19,719 bases of DNA, from contig CALPIR020000014.1 in NCBI GenBank assembly GCA_943323675.2, forward strand, positions 1-19,719, written 5' to 3'. A model generated the notes under the pieces. The model did not search any database. It worked only from the letters and a program-made list of their open reading frames with translations, and was not told the DNA's origin. The stretch comes from Chitinophaga pinensis. GTDB taxonomy: Bacteria > Bacteroidota > Bacteroidia > UKL13-3. The position numbers and the translations under genes were made by a program. Positions 1-6,437 of the stretch are shown here, in pieces (position 1 is the stretch's first letter; every line of letters starts with the position of its first letter).

Positions 1-1
1 A

Positions 2-73
2 TTTATACCAAGAGAAAAAGAAATACCTTTTGTGTTTGAGTTTCCTGCAAATAGGTTGGTCGATTTAGAATAA
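2..73 (+). CDS. C-terminal tail of an unidentified protein (partial)
   Basis: Frame 2 is open from the window edge to a TAA at 71-73. It encodes 23 residues that begin FIPREKEIPF and end RLVDLE. The composition (charged and hydrophobic, with Pro and Phe) looks protein-like. A second frame is also open over most of this stretch, so the frame choice is not certain. The family cannot be recognised from so short a piece. The stop lies 41 bases before the retron RNA begins, so this gene could be an unrelated neighbour or an upstream retron partner; the sequence does not decide. Confidence 0.4.
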   Translation, partial: FIPREKEIPFVFEFPANRLVDLE

Positions 74-114
74 ACCCATATGATTCATTTGAAATACAAT
101 AGAAATAAACGCAT

Positions 115-131
115 TCGGTGCACCATTAATT
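115..131 (+). repeat. Retron a1 repeat
   Basis: The 5' arm of the end-pairing repeat. Bases 120-131 (GCACCATTAATT) are an exact reverse complement of 268-279. Bases 115-118 (TCGG) also pair with 280-283 if T119 is looped out. The two arms are 136 bases apart, so chance pairing of this length directly before a retron RT is unlikely. Confidence 0.85.
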
Positions 132-196
132 ATAATACCATGAAGACATGCTAAAGTCTTATAACTGTTGTTTCTGCAGTTGGTTTAAAATTAGTA

Positions 197-246
197 GAAC
201 ATGCAACGAACAAGCTACGCTGCGCTGCGCATGTTCGTTGTTGTTT
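197..246 (+). other. msd hairpin of the retron RNA
   Basis: A perfect 9-bp stem (204-212 with 232-240) extends outward through G203-T241 (wobble) and 198-201 with 242-245 if T202 is bulged, giving about 14 paired positions. The loop at 213-231 is GC-rich and repetitive (GCTGCGCTGCGC at 219-230 region), unlike the AT-rich surroundings. In retrons this part is copied to DNA, so the single-stranded DNA would carry the same hairpin. An upstream ATG at 201 falls inside this stem, which argues against that ATG as the RT start. Confidence 0.75.
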
Positions 247-267
247 GGGGAGTAATAGATAGTAGGC

Positions 268-283
268 AATTAATGGTGCCCGA
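268..283 (+). repeat. Retron a2 repeat
   Basis: The 3' arm of the end-pairing repeat; AATTAATGGTGC (268-279) is the exact reverse complement of 120-131. An in-frame ATG of the RT frame (273-275) lies inside it, and the next ATG is 10 bases after it (294). Confidence 0.85.
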
Positions 284-293
284 TTTTTTAAAA

Positions 294-1307
294 ATGACAA
301 TAAAAACGATAGCACAACTTTGTAGCATGTTAAAAGTAACTGTTCAGGACTTTCAGCAACTGTTGGCTGAACCTGAGTATAGTTGTTACACTATTCCCAA
401 AAAGAATGGTGGATTTCGTACTTTGGAATCCCCGCAAGGTTTGTTACGTGAAGTGCAAGGACGATTAGCGGAATATATGCAACCCTTTTATACCGTAAAT
501 AAATTACCTTGTGTACATGGCTTTGTAAAGGCTATTCAAGGTCAGCAAAAGTTTGGGGTGTTAAGTAATGCTAAAATGCATATATCTAAGCCATTTGTAA
601 TGAACATGGACATTAAAAACTTTTTTGATAGCATAACCACCAAACAAGTTAAACACGCATTATTACGCAATCCGTTTTTTGTTAGTGATGAAGTGGCAAC
701 TGCCATTGCGTTGCTATGTACACACCGTAAAAAATTACCAACGGGTGCTCCAACTTCACCCGTGTTATCAAACATTGTTTTTTATTGTCTTGATGATACA
801 TTAATGCAATTGGTTGATGAAATTAATGCTACAAAAAGTGAGGATGAGATAGCGGTAACTTACACACGTTATGCGGATGATTTAACCTTTTCGGGTAATG
901 AATCATTGGTGCTTGTTATGGTGGAGCGTATTAACAGAATAATTAGTTACAACGGTTTTGAAATAAACATAAAAAAAACACGTGGACAAAGACCATATGC
1001 TGCGCAATGGGTCACAGGGGTAAAAGTTAACGAAAAGTTAAATGTAAGCAGGTTATATATTAGAAGACTAAGGGCTATTTTACATAGTATGCAAAACAAT
1101 AACATTGTTGATGCAGTAAGGAAATATTTCAACATACCCTTAACAATAAATGTTGAAATAAGTAACATACAAAAAATGCTGAGTAGTGTGCGTTCGCAAA
1201 TTGCTTGGGTAGGATTGGTAAGAGGCAAAAGTGATGAGGTGTATTTGAAGTTAAAGTCAACTTTTGCATTAGCAGAGAGGAAGATTTTGGCAGTTCCGGA
1301 AGACTGA
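294..1307 (+). CDS. Retron-type reverse transcriptase
   Basis: RNA-directed DNA polymerase that should copy the msd part of the adjacent RNA into msDNA. From the ATG at 294 the protein has 337 residues, normal for retron RTs. Motifs in order: an N-terminal RT block (YTIPKKNGGFRTLESP), the retron-specific NAxxH motif (N92-H96), motif A with catalytic Asp (MNMDIKNFFDS), motif B (LPTGAPTSPVLSN), the catalytic YADD (193-196), and VTG (240-242), the second retron hallmark, followed by a basic thumb-like region. There is no fused effector domain. Start choice: an ATG at 201 would place the msd hairpin inside the coding region; 273 lies inside a2; 294 lies just after a2. None has a good ribosome-binding site, usual for this phylum. 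Group II intron maturase is unlikely because maturase and endonuclease domains are absent. Retrons are known anti-phage systems; a defence role here is inferred from the family. Confidence 0.93.
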   Translation: MTIKTIAQLCSMLKVTVQDFQQLLAEPEYSCYTIPKKNGGFRTLESPQGLLREVQGRLAEYMQPFYTVNKLPCVHGFVKAIQGQQKFGVLSNAKMHISKPFVMNMDIKNFFDSITTKQVKHALLRNPFFVSDEVATAIALLCTHRKKLPTGAPTSPVLSNIVFYCLDDTLMQLVDEINATKSEDEIAVTYTRYADDLTFSGNESLVLVMVERINRIISYNGFEINIKKTRGQRPYAAQWVTGVKVNEKLNVSRLYIRRLRAILHSMQNNNIVDAVRKYFNIPLTINVEISNIQKMLSSVRSQIAWVGLVRGKSDEVYLKLKSTFALAERKILAVPED

Positions 1308-1326
1308 TGAAATATGAACTCTAAGT

Positions 1327-1356
1327 GGCTGTAATTTCCAATTGTTAATTACAGCC
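1327..1356 (+). terminator. Strong hairpin just downstream of the RT
   Basis: GGCTGTAATT at 1327-1336 pairs perfectly with AATTACAGCC at 1347-1356 around a 10-nt loop, starting 20 bases after the RT stop. No T-run follows, so it is either a factor-dependent terminator or a 3'-end stabilising structure rather than a classical intrinsic terminator. Confidence 0.45.
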
Positions 1357-1527
1357 TGCTCGATTGAGCCATGGGTTGGTATTGAGTGAGCGCTTGGATC
1401 GAAACATAGTTCAGCGGAGCTAAAGGAGGAGTGGAGGGAAAGGAATAATCTTAATAATCCCTTCTCGATATTCTCCGTTACACTCCGAACTCGAAGTGGC
1501 TGAGATTTTCATTTAAACGTTAAACTC

Positions 1528-1641
1528 GGCTTAGGGATGGAAGCGTAAAGCCCATAGCGAGGCACGAGCGAGGACTTGTAGCGCACAGCCCGACCACGAG
1601 TGAAGTGCAGCGTAACCTCGGGGTAAGCCCCCAACTTTTTT
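1528..1641 (+). ncRNA. GC-rich structured element, possible conserved RNA or dispersed repeat
   Basis: This stretch is much richer in G+C than its surroundings. A possible closing stem pairs GGCTTA (1528-1533) with TAAGCC (1624-1629). Inside are a GGG...CCC mini-hairpin (1534-1552 area) and two imperfect tandem units, 1563-1583 and 1595-1612, both starting CACGAG and ending AGCG. A short GGGG/CCCC hairpin (1620-1631) is followed by six T (1636-1641), as in an intrinsic terminator. From memory, similar sequences of the type AGGGATGGAAGCG...AGCCC recur between genes in many Bacteroidota; the Flavo-1 RNA motif is one candidate, but I cannot confirm the match. The orientation is also uncertain. 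Confidence 0.45.
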
Positions 1642-1678
1642 AATGCTGAATTGTACTGAGTTAATTCGGGTAAAAAAC

Positions 1679-1686
1679 TATTTTTG
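1679..1686 (+). promoter_or_regulatory. Candidate -7 box for hutU
   Basis: TATTTTTG fits the Bacteroidota -7 consensus TAnnTTTG exactly and would give a leader of about 20 bases before the ATG at 1712. No TTTG -33 box sits at the usual 17-20 base distance, so support is partial. Confidence 0.4.
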
Positions 1687-1711
1687 CTTAAATTTCTTTT
1701 ATAGAATAATT

Positions 1712-3397
1712 ATGGCAAACAGACGAGAATTACATGCAGCAACAGGTAATACATTGAGCTGCAAGGGTTGGGTACAAGAAGCAGCCTTGCGCATGTTACA
1801 CAATAACTTGGATCCTGATGTGGCTGAAAGGCCTGAGGACTTAGTGGTTTATGGCGGTATAGGCAAGGCAGCCCGCAATTGGGAAAGTTTTGATTTAATT
1901 GTGAAAGCCCTACAGGATTTAGAAGAAGATGAAACTTTATTAATACAAAGCGGCAAACCAGTGGGTATTTTACCTACACATAAAGATGCTCCGCGTGTTA
2001 TTATTTCAAATAGCATGTTGGTTCCTAAGTGGGCCAATTGGGAAACTTTTCATGAGTTGGATAAAAAAGGTTTGATGATGTACGGCCAAATGACAGCTGG
2101 TAGTTGGATATATATTGGTTCGCAAGGTATTGTACAAGGAACTTACGAAACGTTTGCCGAGGCTGCTCGTCAGCATTTTGGTGGTACGTTAAAAGGCACT
2201 TTAACTGTTACTGCTGGATTAGGTGGTATGGGTGGAGCACAACCATTGGCCGTTACCATGTGTGATGGTGTTTGTCTTGCTGCTGAAATGGTAGAATGGC
2301 GTATCAAAAAACGTATAGAAACACGTTACTTAGATGTAATGAGTCGTGATATTGACCAAGCAATTGACATGGCCTTGAAAGCGAAGGCTGAAGGCAGGCG
2401 ATTATCTATAGGTGTATTGTGTAATGTAATTGATTTATTGGAACGTTTAATTGAGCGTAACATTACTCCTGATTTGTTAACAGATCAAACATCGGCACAT
2501 GATCCGCTTAATGGTTATTACCCTGAGGGGATAGCCGAAGAGGTTGCTGATCGCATGCGTAAAGTAGAGCCGGTTAAGTATGTAGAAAAATCTTTAGATA
2601 CCATGGCACATCATGTAAAGCTCATGATTGAATTGCAAAGCCGCGGTGCCATTACCTTTGATTACGGGAATAATCTACGTGGACAAGCTAAAGACCAACG
2701 CCATGTAGAAAACGCATTTTCGTTTCCAGGTTTTGTGCCTGCTTACATTCGTCCGTTATTTTGCGAAGGTAAAGGACCATTCCGTTGGGTGGCTTTAAGT
2801 GGCGATCCAAATGATATTTATATAACCGACCAAGTGATGAGGGACTTGTTTCCTGAAAATGCTTCGTTACACAGGTGGTTGGACATGGCGCGTGAGCGTA
2901 TTGCTTTTCAGGGATTACCTGCCCGTATTTGTTGGATTGGCCAAGGCGATAGAGAAAAAGCTGCATTGGCATTTAACGAATTGGTGCGCACAGGGAAGGT
3001 TAAAGGGCCTATTGTAATTGGCAGAGACCATTTAGATACTGGTTCCGTAGCATCGCCTAATCGCGAAACAGAAGCCATGAAAGATGGAAGTGATGCAGTT
3101 GCAGATTGGCCAATACTAAATTCGTTAATTAACACTGCGGGTGGTGCAAGTTGGGTATCTATACATCACGGTGGTGGGGTTGGTATGGGTTACAGTATAC
3201 ATGCAGGTATGGTAATTGTGGCTGATGGAACAGAAGATGCTGCACGCAGATTAAAACGTGTGTTGCATAACGACCCTGCAATGGGTGTGATTAGACATGC
3301 GGATGCAGGTTATGATATTGCAATTGATACTGCCCGTAAGCATAGGTTAGATATTAAAGAGCGTTTGAAAGATAAACCTGAGAAACCAGCGTTTTAA
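1712..3397 (+). CDS. hutU: Urocanate hydratase (urocanase)
   Basis: Converts urocanate to 4-imidazolone-5-propionate, the second step of histidine degradation, in the cytosol, using tightly bound NAD+ as an electrophile. The 561-residue protein matches the family length (about 555). Visible landmarks are the N-terminal block YGGIGKAARNW, the glycine-rich NAD motif GLGGMGGAQ starting near residue 169, the conserved block FDYGNNLRGQAKDQ, the active-site cysteine C407 in GLPARICWIGQGDREKA (equivalent to Cys410 of the Pseudomonas enzyme), and a C-terminal HHGGGVGMGYSIHAG glycine/histidine block. The frame is open back to 1643, but homology begins at MANRRELHAATG, so 1712 is the start. The other hut genes are not in the window. 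It ends before two hairpins and is convergent with the next gene. Confidence 0.97.
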   Translation: MANRRELHAATGNTLSCKGWVQEAALRMLHNNLDPDVAERPEDLVVYGGIGKAARNWESFDLIVKALQDLEEDETLLIQSGKPVGILPTHKDAPRVIISNSMLVPKWANWETFHELDKKGLMMYGQMTAGSWIYIGSQGIVQGTYETFAEAARQHFGGTLKGTLTVTAGLGGMGGAQPLAVTMCDGVCLAAEMVEWRIKKRIETRYLDVMSRDIDQAIDMALKAKAEGRRLSIGVLCNVIDLLERLIERNITPDLLTDQTSAHDPLNGYYPEGIAEEVADRMRKVEPVKYVEKSLDTMAHHVKLMIELQSRGAITFDYGNNLRGQAKDQRHVENAFSFPGFVPAYIRPLFCEGKGPFRWVALSGDPNDIYITDQVMRDLFPENASLHRWLDMARERIAFQGLPARICWIGQGDREKAALAFNELVRTGKVKGPIVIGRDHLDTGSVASPNRETEAMKDGSDAVADWPILNSLINTAGGASWVSIHHGGGVGMGYSIHAGMVIVADGTEDAARRLKRVLHNDPAMGVIRHADAGYDIAIDTARKHRLDIKERLKDKPEKPAF

Positions 3398-3433
3398 AAA
3401 AGGTCAGCACGCCTTTGATGCGTTAGACCTTTT
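3398..3433 (+). terminator. Hairpin directly after hutU
   Basis: AAAAGGTC (3398-3405) pairs with GACCTTTT (3426-3433), and inside it ACGC (3409-3412) pairs with GCGT (3420-3423). The T-run is only four bases, so it is probably a weak first terminator or 3'-end structure immediately after the stop codon. Confidence 0.5.
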
Positions 3434-3485
3434 GAACTTTATATGTCATTCAAACGTATTGACGCGAAATGCGTCTGACGGTTTT

Positions 3486-3518
3486 AAAATCCCGCTCGAA
3501 ACTGAGCGGGATTTTTTT
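3486..3518. terminator. Bidirectional intrinsic terminator between hutU and the PLP enzyme gene
   Basis: ATCCCGCTC (3489-3497) pairs perfectly with GAGCGGGAT (3504-3512), extended by three A-T pairs, with a 6-nt loop and a seven-T run at 3512-3518. The A-run on the other side gives a shorter T-run on the minus strand, so it can serve both convergent genes. Confidence 0.9.
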
Positions 3519-3617
3519 ATGCAGGCAACTCGCAACCTTACTGACGCATTATGCATTTGACTGTTTTGTGGATCCTGTTCAAAATGGAGATGTGTTTTTT
3601 TAATACATCCGTTTTAA

Positions 3618-4481
3618 TTAAACAATACTAAGCATACCCAATAATCCACCAGTATGTATGGTTACTATTTTACTGTTGTTTGGGTAATAATTTTGTGCAA
3701 TAAGCTTACTTACGGCTAACATCATTTTTCCAGTATACACTTGATCTAATAAAATGCCAGTATGTTTTGCAAAGTGGTTTATAAAATCAAGCAGCTCTGT
3801 ATTTGTTTTTGCATATCCACCACAACTAAAATTATGGTGTACTTTAATGTTAAATCCTGCTAATTCAGCAATTTCTTTATCCATTTCCTCAGCTCCTTTC
3901 AATACACAAATTCCTTCTGCAATTATATTTTTTGGTATAGCACCTTGGGCTAACCCAGCCAATGTGGTTCCTGTACCAACAGCACAAACGGTATGTGAAA
4001 ATCCATCTGCATCATTTAAGATATGTGCACATCCTTTGGCTGCTAATTCACCCTTTCCACCCTCGTCTATAAAGTATGTATTTACATGTTGTTTTGCAAA
4101 ATCTTGGTACAAATCCAGTTTGTTTTTATATGCTTCGCGTGATACGAAAATTAATTCCATGCCATATAATTTGCATAAATTAAGCATGTGGTTGTTTACT
4201 TCTTCACCACGCACAAAAGCGGTGGTTTTAAATTGATGCATGGCGCCTGCACAAGCCAATGCAACTAAATGATTGCTAAAAGCGCCACCAAAACTCACCA
4301 AATGGCGGCTATTTTTTTGTTGTGCATCATCCAAAATATAAAACAACTTACGCCACTTATTACCAGATACAAAAGGATGTAACATGTCGTCACGTTTCAT
4401 GTAAACGGTAACGCCATTGGTATTAAAAGCTGGTAACTTGATGTGTTGTATGGGAGGATTAAAAGGTAGCTCTAACATCAT
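3618..4481 (-). CDS. PLP-dependent ACC deaminase / D-cysteine desulfhydrase family protein
   Basis: A fold-type II PLP enzyme of 287 residues. The lysine expected to hold PLP is K42 in SGNKWRKL, preceded by the family block MKRDDMLHPFVSGNKW. Other family marks are SFGGAFSNHL (substrate/cofactor binding), EGGKGELAAKGC, the phosphate-binding loop AVGTGTTLAGL, and HTGGLLGM near the C terminus. Members of this family act on 1-aminocyclopropane-1-carboxylate (releasing 2-oxobutyrate and ammonia), on D-cysteine (releasing pyruvate, H2S and ammonia), or on other D-amino acids. The sequence does not separate these by eye, so I give no gene symbol. The start ATG overlaps the stop of the upstream gene by four bases (ATGA), which implies translational coupling with a cell-wall hydrolase. 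A D-amino-acid substrate from peptidoglycan turnover would suit that pairing, but this is speculation. A second Met follows directly. Confidence 0.9.
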   Translation of the reverse strand: MMLELPFNPPIQHIKLPAFNTNGVTVYMKRDDMLHPFVSGNKWRKLFYILDDAQQKNSRHLVSFGGAFSNHLVALACAGAMHQFKTTAFVRGEEVNNHMLNLCKLYGMELIFVSREAYKNKLDLYQDFAKQHVNTYFIDEGGKGELAAKGCAHILNDADGFSHTVCAVGTGTTLAGLAQGAIPKNIIAEGICVLKGAEEMDKEIAELAGFNIKVHHNFSCGGYAKTNTELLDFINHFAKHTGILLDQVYTGKMMLAVSKLIAQNYYPNNSKIVTIHTGGLLGMLSIV

Positions 4482-6085
4482 CTTATGCGCAGTTTTTGTC
4501 CAACAGAAATGGCATTATCTATCATGTTGTTCAATTTCCTGATGTCGTCAACTAACACATTATACTTACGTGCAATACTATATAAATTTTCTTTCTCTAA
4601 TACCTCGTGAAATATTGGTTCCGTTGAGTTTAAGTCAGGTTCCTTGTAATCAGCTTTCTCTCCATTTAAAGGTACTATCACCAGCTCGTCACCAACACGT
4701 AAGGTGTCGCTTGTAAGTTCGTTTAGTGCCCTTAGCTCAATAACAGTTGTATTGTATTTGCGTGCAATACTGTATAATGTTTCGCCTTGTTTTACCATAT
4801 GGTAACCTGGAACTACAGCTTCTTCATTTTCGTTAATTGCAGGTTGGTTAGGGTTAATAATCAACCTTGTTCCATTGCTAATTTCTTCATTATGCAAATG
4901 GTTAATTTCCATGATGCCTTCAATACGGACGTTATATTTTTTTGCTATGCTAAATAAAGTTTCGCCTTTTTGTACCACATGAAAAAATGCCATATCATTT
5001 TTATTATCAGTGATATTAATGGCGTATTCATCTTCAGGTAGTAATGGTTTGCTTGTAGAAACATTTTTTCTTGCGTCATCGTAAATGAAGTTATTGTAAG
5101 TGCTATCAATATTGGCAATACTACTTACTCTAAGTGTAGGTGTTTTATGATTTAAACCACGTAACGAGAGTTTTTCTCCAACTTCAGGCTCTTGGCCTTC
5201 TTTCATGTTGTTACGCGTATAAAGTTTACTTAGTTTGATACCAAAACGCTGTGATATCTTGCGCATGTTATCGTCAGTTGATACGATATAATGTTCAACA
5301 CTTCCGGTATAATTTTTTGGTTTGATGTATATGGTATCACCAGCCTTTATAATGGCATCTTTTGGTAAATCATTGTATTTATAAATTTGCCATACGCGCA
5401 TACCATTTTCTAAAGCAATGCTTGCATAACTGTCGTTTGGTTTGGCTACCAATACCGGAATGCCATTTATAATAAGTTGTGTATGCGCAGCCGCAAAAAC
5501 GTTTTGATCTTCTTTTATTTTAATATTTTCTTTCTCTGTAGGTTTTACCTGGTCGAAACGTTGGAGGTTGTGGCGTTCAATTAAACTAATTAATAAGTTT
5601 GGATAGTTTGGATTCGTGGCGTAACCTGCACGTTTTAGTCCTTCTGCCCAACTTTTGTAATCGGTTTGTTCTAAATCAAACAAAAAGGCATATCGCTGTC
5701 CTTTCATTAAAAAATCTGAGTGATCGCGATAACTATCTTCTGCGGTTGGGTATTTTCTAAAACATTCTTGCGCTTCATCGTCATCTTCTTTTATAGATTC
5801 TCCTGTCCAATCTTTTTTGCACTTTATACCAAAATGGTTATTTGCAACTAAGGCCAAACGGCTATTTCCATTGCCACTTTCTAATAAACCCTGTGCAAGG
5901 GTAATACTTGCAGGAATGTGGCTACGATGCATTTCTGCTATTGCAATAGCACTATACTTATCTAAGTATTGGTCTACGTTTAATTTAAATGGAAATTCCT
6001 TAGATGGAACAGGTTGTGCCTTAACAGCATTTCCTCCTAAAAGTGCTAATAGCATCAAACCAATAAAAACAATAGCTAGCCTCAT
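4478..6085 (-). CDS. Exported glucosaminidase (GH73) with five LysM repeats
   Basis: Predicted peptidoglycan hydrolase cleaving N-acetylglucosaminyl bonds, exported to the periplasm or envelope. Residues 1-23 are a signal peptide (hydrophobic core then VKA-Q). Residues about 38-178 are a FlgJ-like GH73 domain with catalytic Glu69 in GLLESGNGNSRLA, the ANNHFGIKC block, and the C-terminal GYATNPNYPNLLISLIE motif. The rest is a LysM array for binding glycan: a divergent copy at about 211-255, one at 264-309, and three canonical copies at 367-412, 427-472 and 491-535, each with a [GK]E[TN]LYSIA[RK]KYN-type core. The last LysM ends at the C terminus. The overlap with the downstream PLP enzyme shows an operon. 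The hydrolase is related to glucosaminidase-LysM proteins used for cell separation. Confidence 0.92.
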   Translation of the reverse strand: MRLAIVFIGLMLLALLGGNAVKAQPVPSKEFPFKLNVDQYLDKYSAIAIAEMHRSHIPASITLAQGLLESGNGNSRLALVANNHFGIKCKKDWTGESIKEDDDEAQECFRKYPTAEDSYRDHSDFLMKGQRYAFLFDLEQTDYKSWAEGLKRAGYATNPNYPNLLISLIERHNLQRFDQVKPTEKENIKIKEDQNVFAAAHTQLIINGIPVLVAKPNDSYASIALENGMRVWQIYKYNDLPKDAIIKAGDTIYIKPKNYTGSVEHYIVSTDDNMRKISQRFGIKLSKLYTRNNMKEGQEPEVGEKLSLRGLNHKTPTLRVSSIANIDSTYNNFIYDDARKNVSTSKPLLPEDEYAINITDNKNDMAFFHVVQKGETLFSIAKKYNVRIEGIMEINHLHNEEISNGTRLIINPNQPAINENEEAVVPGYHMVKQGETLYSIARKYNTTVIELRALNELTSDTLRVGDELVIVPLNGEKADYKEPDLNSTEPIFHEVLEKENLYSIARKYNVLVDDIRKLNNMIDNAISVGQKLRIR

Positions 6086-6437
6086 GCAACAAATTTAACT
6101 TTACCCTTATTGCTATTGTTATTTGTTTTAAGTTGATTACCCACAGGTGTATGTGGTTTTGGGCAATTGGCTTTTATTTTGCAGAATATCTACAGTTAAA
6201 GTGAATTTACAAGTTGCGTTTTTTTGTATGAGCTTGTTTTTTTAATCGCTTAGGCTCCTTTTCCCGAGAATAATAATCTTTAATAATTTGTTCGTTTACG
6301 GCCTCTTAGCTGTAATGTTTTAACTCCACTATTAACCTATTGCTAACTTGATAGATAAGATTTTCTTAAAATAAAGATGCTTTCATAATAAATCTTAAAT
6401 TTGTTTGTTATTTAAAGTCAGCTTTACACCCATATTT
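6086..6437. other. Divergent intergenic region (glucosaminidase / dsbD)
   Basis: About 350 bases with no credible coding frame. It must hold promoters for both divergent units. Two exact TAnnTTTG boxes are present: TAAATTTG on the minus strand at 6097-6090, so close to the glucosaminidase ATG that its transcript would be nearly leaderless, and TAAATTTG on the plus strand at 6396-6403, 34 bases before the dsbD ATG. A small 5-bp hairpin, CCACA/TGTGG (6141-6156), lies in between. I see no riboswitch or RNA gene. Confidence 0.6.
6396..6403 (+). promoter_or_regulatory. Candidate -7 box for dsbD
   Basis: TAAATTTG matches the Bacteroidota -7 consensus exactly and lies 34 bases before the ATG at 6438, giving a leader of about 25-30 bases. 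A clear TTTG -33 box is not found at the expected distance. Confidence 0.4.

Larger units (their letters stand above)
115..283 (+). ncRNA. Retron msr-msd RNA (predicted)
   Basis: This is the template and primer RNA for the adjacent reverse transcriptase. Its ends are defined by a perfect 12-nt inverted repeat (120-131 with 268-279) that extends to 115-118 with 280-283 if T119 is bulged; this is the a1/a2 pair that brings the RNA ends together. Just inside a1 are two short msr-type hairpins: 143-147 with 156-160 (8-nt loop) and 163-167 with 177-181 (9-nt loop). Then comes one long msd-type hairpin at 197-246. Small 5' stem-loops, then one long stem, then a2 immediately before a retron-type RT is the standard retron layout. 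In known retrons the RT primes from the 2'-OH of a guanosine just inside a1; the first G after a1 is G142, my candidate for the branch point. The msDNA length is not determinable by eye. Confidence 0.85.
1308..1711. other. Gene-free stretch between the retron RT and hutU
   Basis: About 400 bases with no convincing coding frame on either strand. It holds a 10-bp hairpin just after the RT (1327-1356), a partly repeated copy of that sequence near 1487-1504 with its own weaker hairpin, a purine/pyrimidine-rich middle (1420-1490), a GC-rich structured element (1528-1641), and a promoter-like box before hutU (1679-1686). No tRNA or CRISPR structure is seen. Confidence 0.7.

Noticed and set aside
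88..118. Promoter for the retron RNA (TTTG at 88-91 plus a -7 box near 111)
   Set aside because: The sequence at the right distance matches TAnnTTTG poorly, so I could not support a promoter call.
201..293. Longer RT starting at the ATG at 201 (31 more residues)
   Set aside because: This stretch is the msd hairpin and a2 arm; the extra residues do not resemble an RT N terminus, while the RNA structure explains the bases.
1643..1711. N-terminal extension of hutU by 23 residues
   Set aside because: The extension does not match the urocanase N terminus, which starts at MANRRELHAATG, and it covers the best promoter-like box.
1308..1711. Small retron effector gene or tRNA in the gap after the RT
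   Set aside because: All frames are broken into short pieces with no protein-like stretch, and no cloverleaf can be drawn.
3754..4236. 160-codon open frame on the plus strand
   Set aside because: It lies entirely antisense to the PLP enzyme gene, whose motifs are clear; its product shows no recognisable domain and its composition follows the opposite strand.
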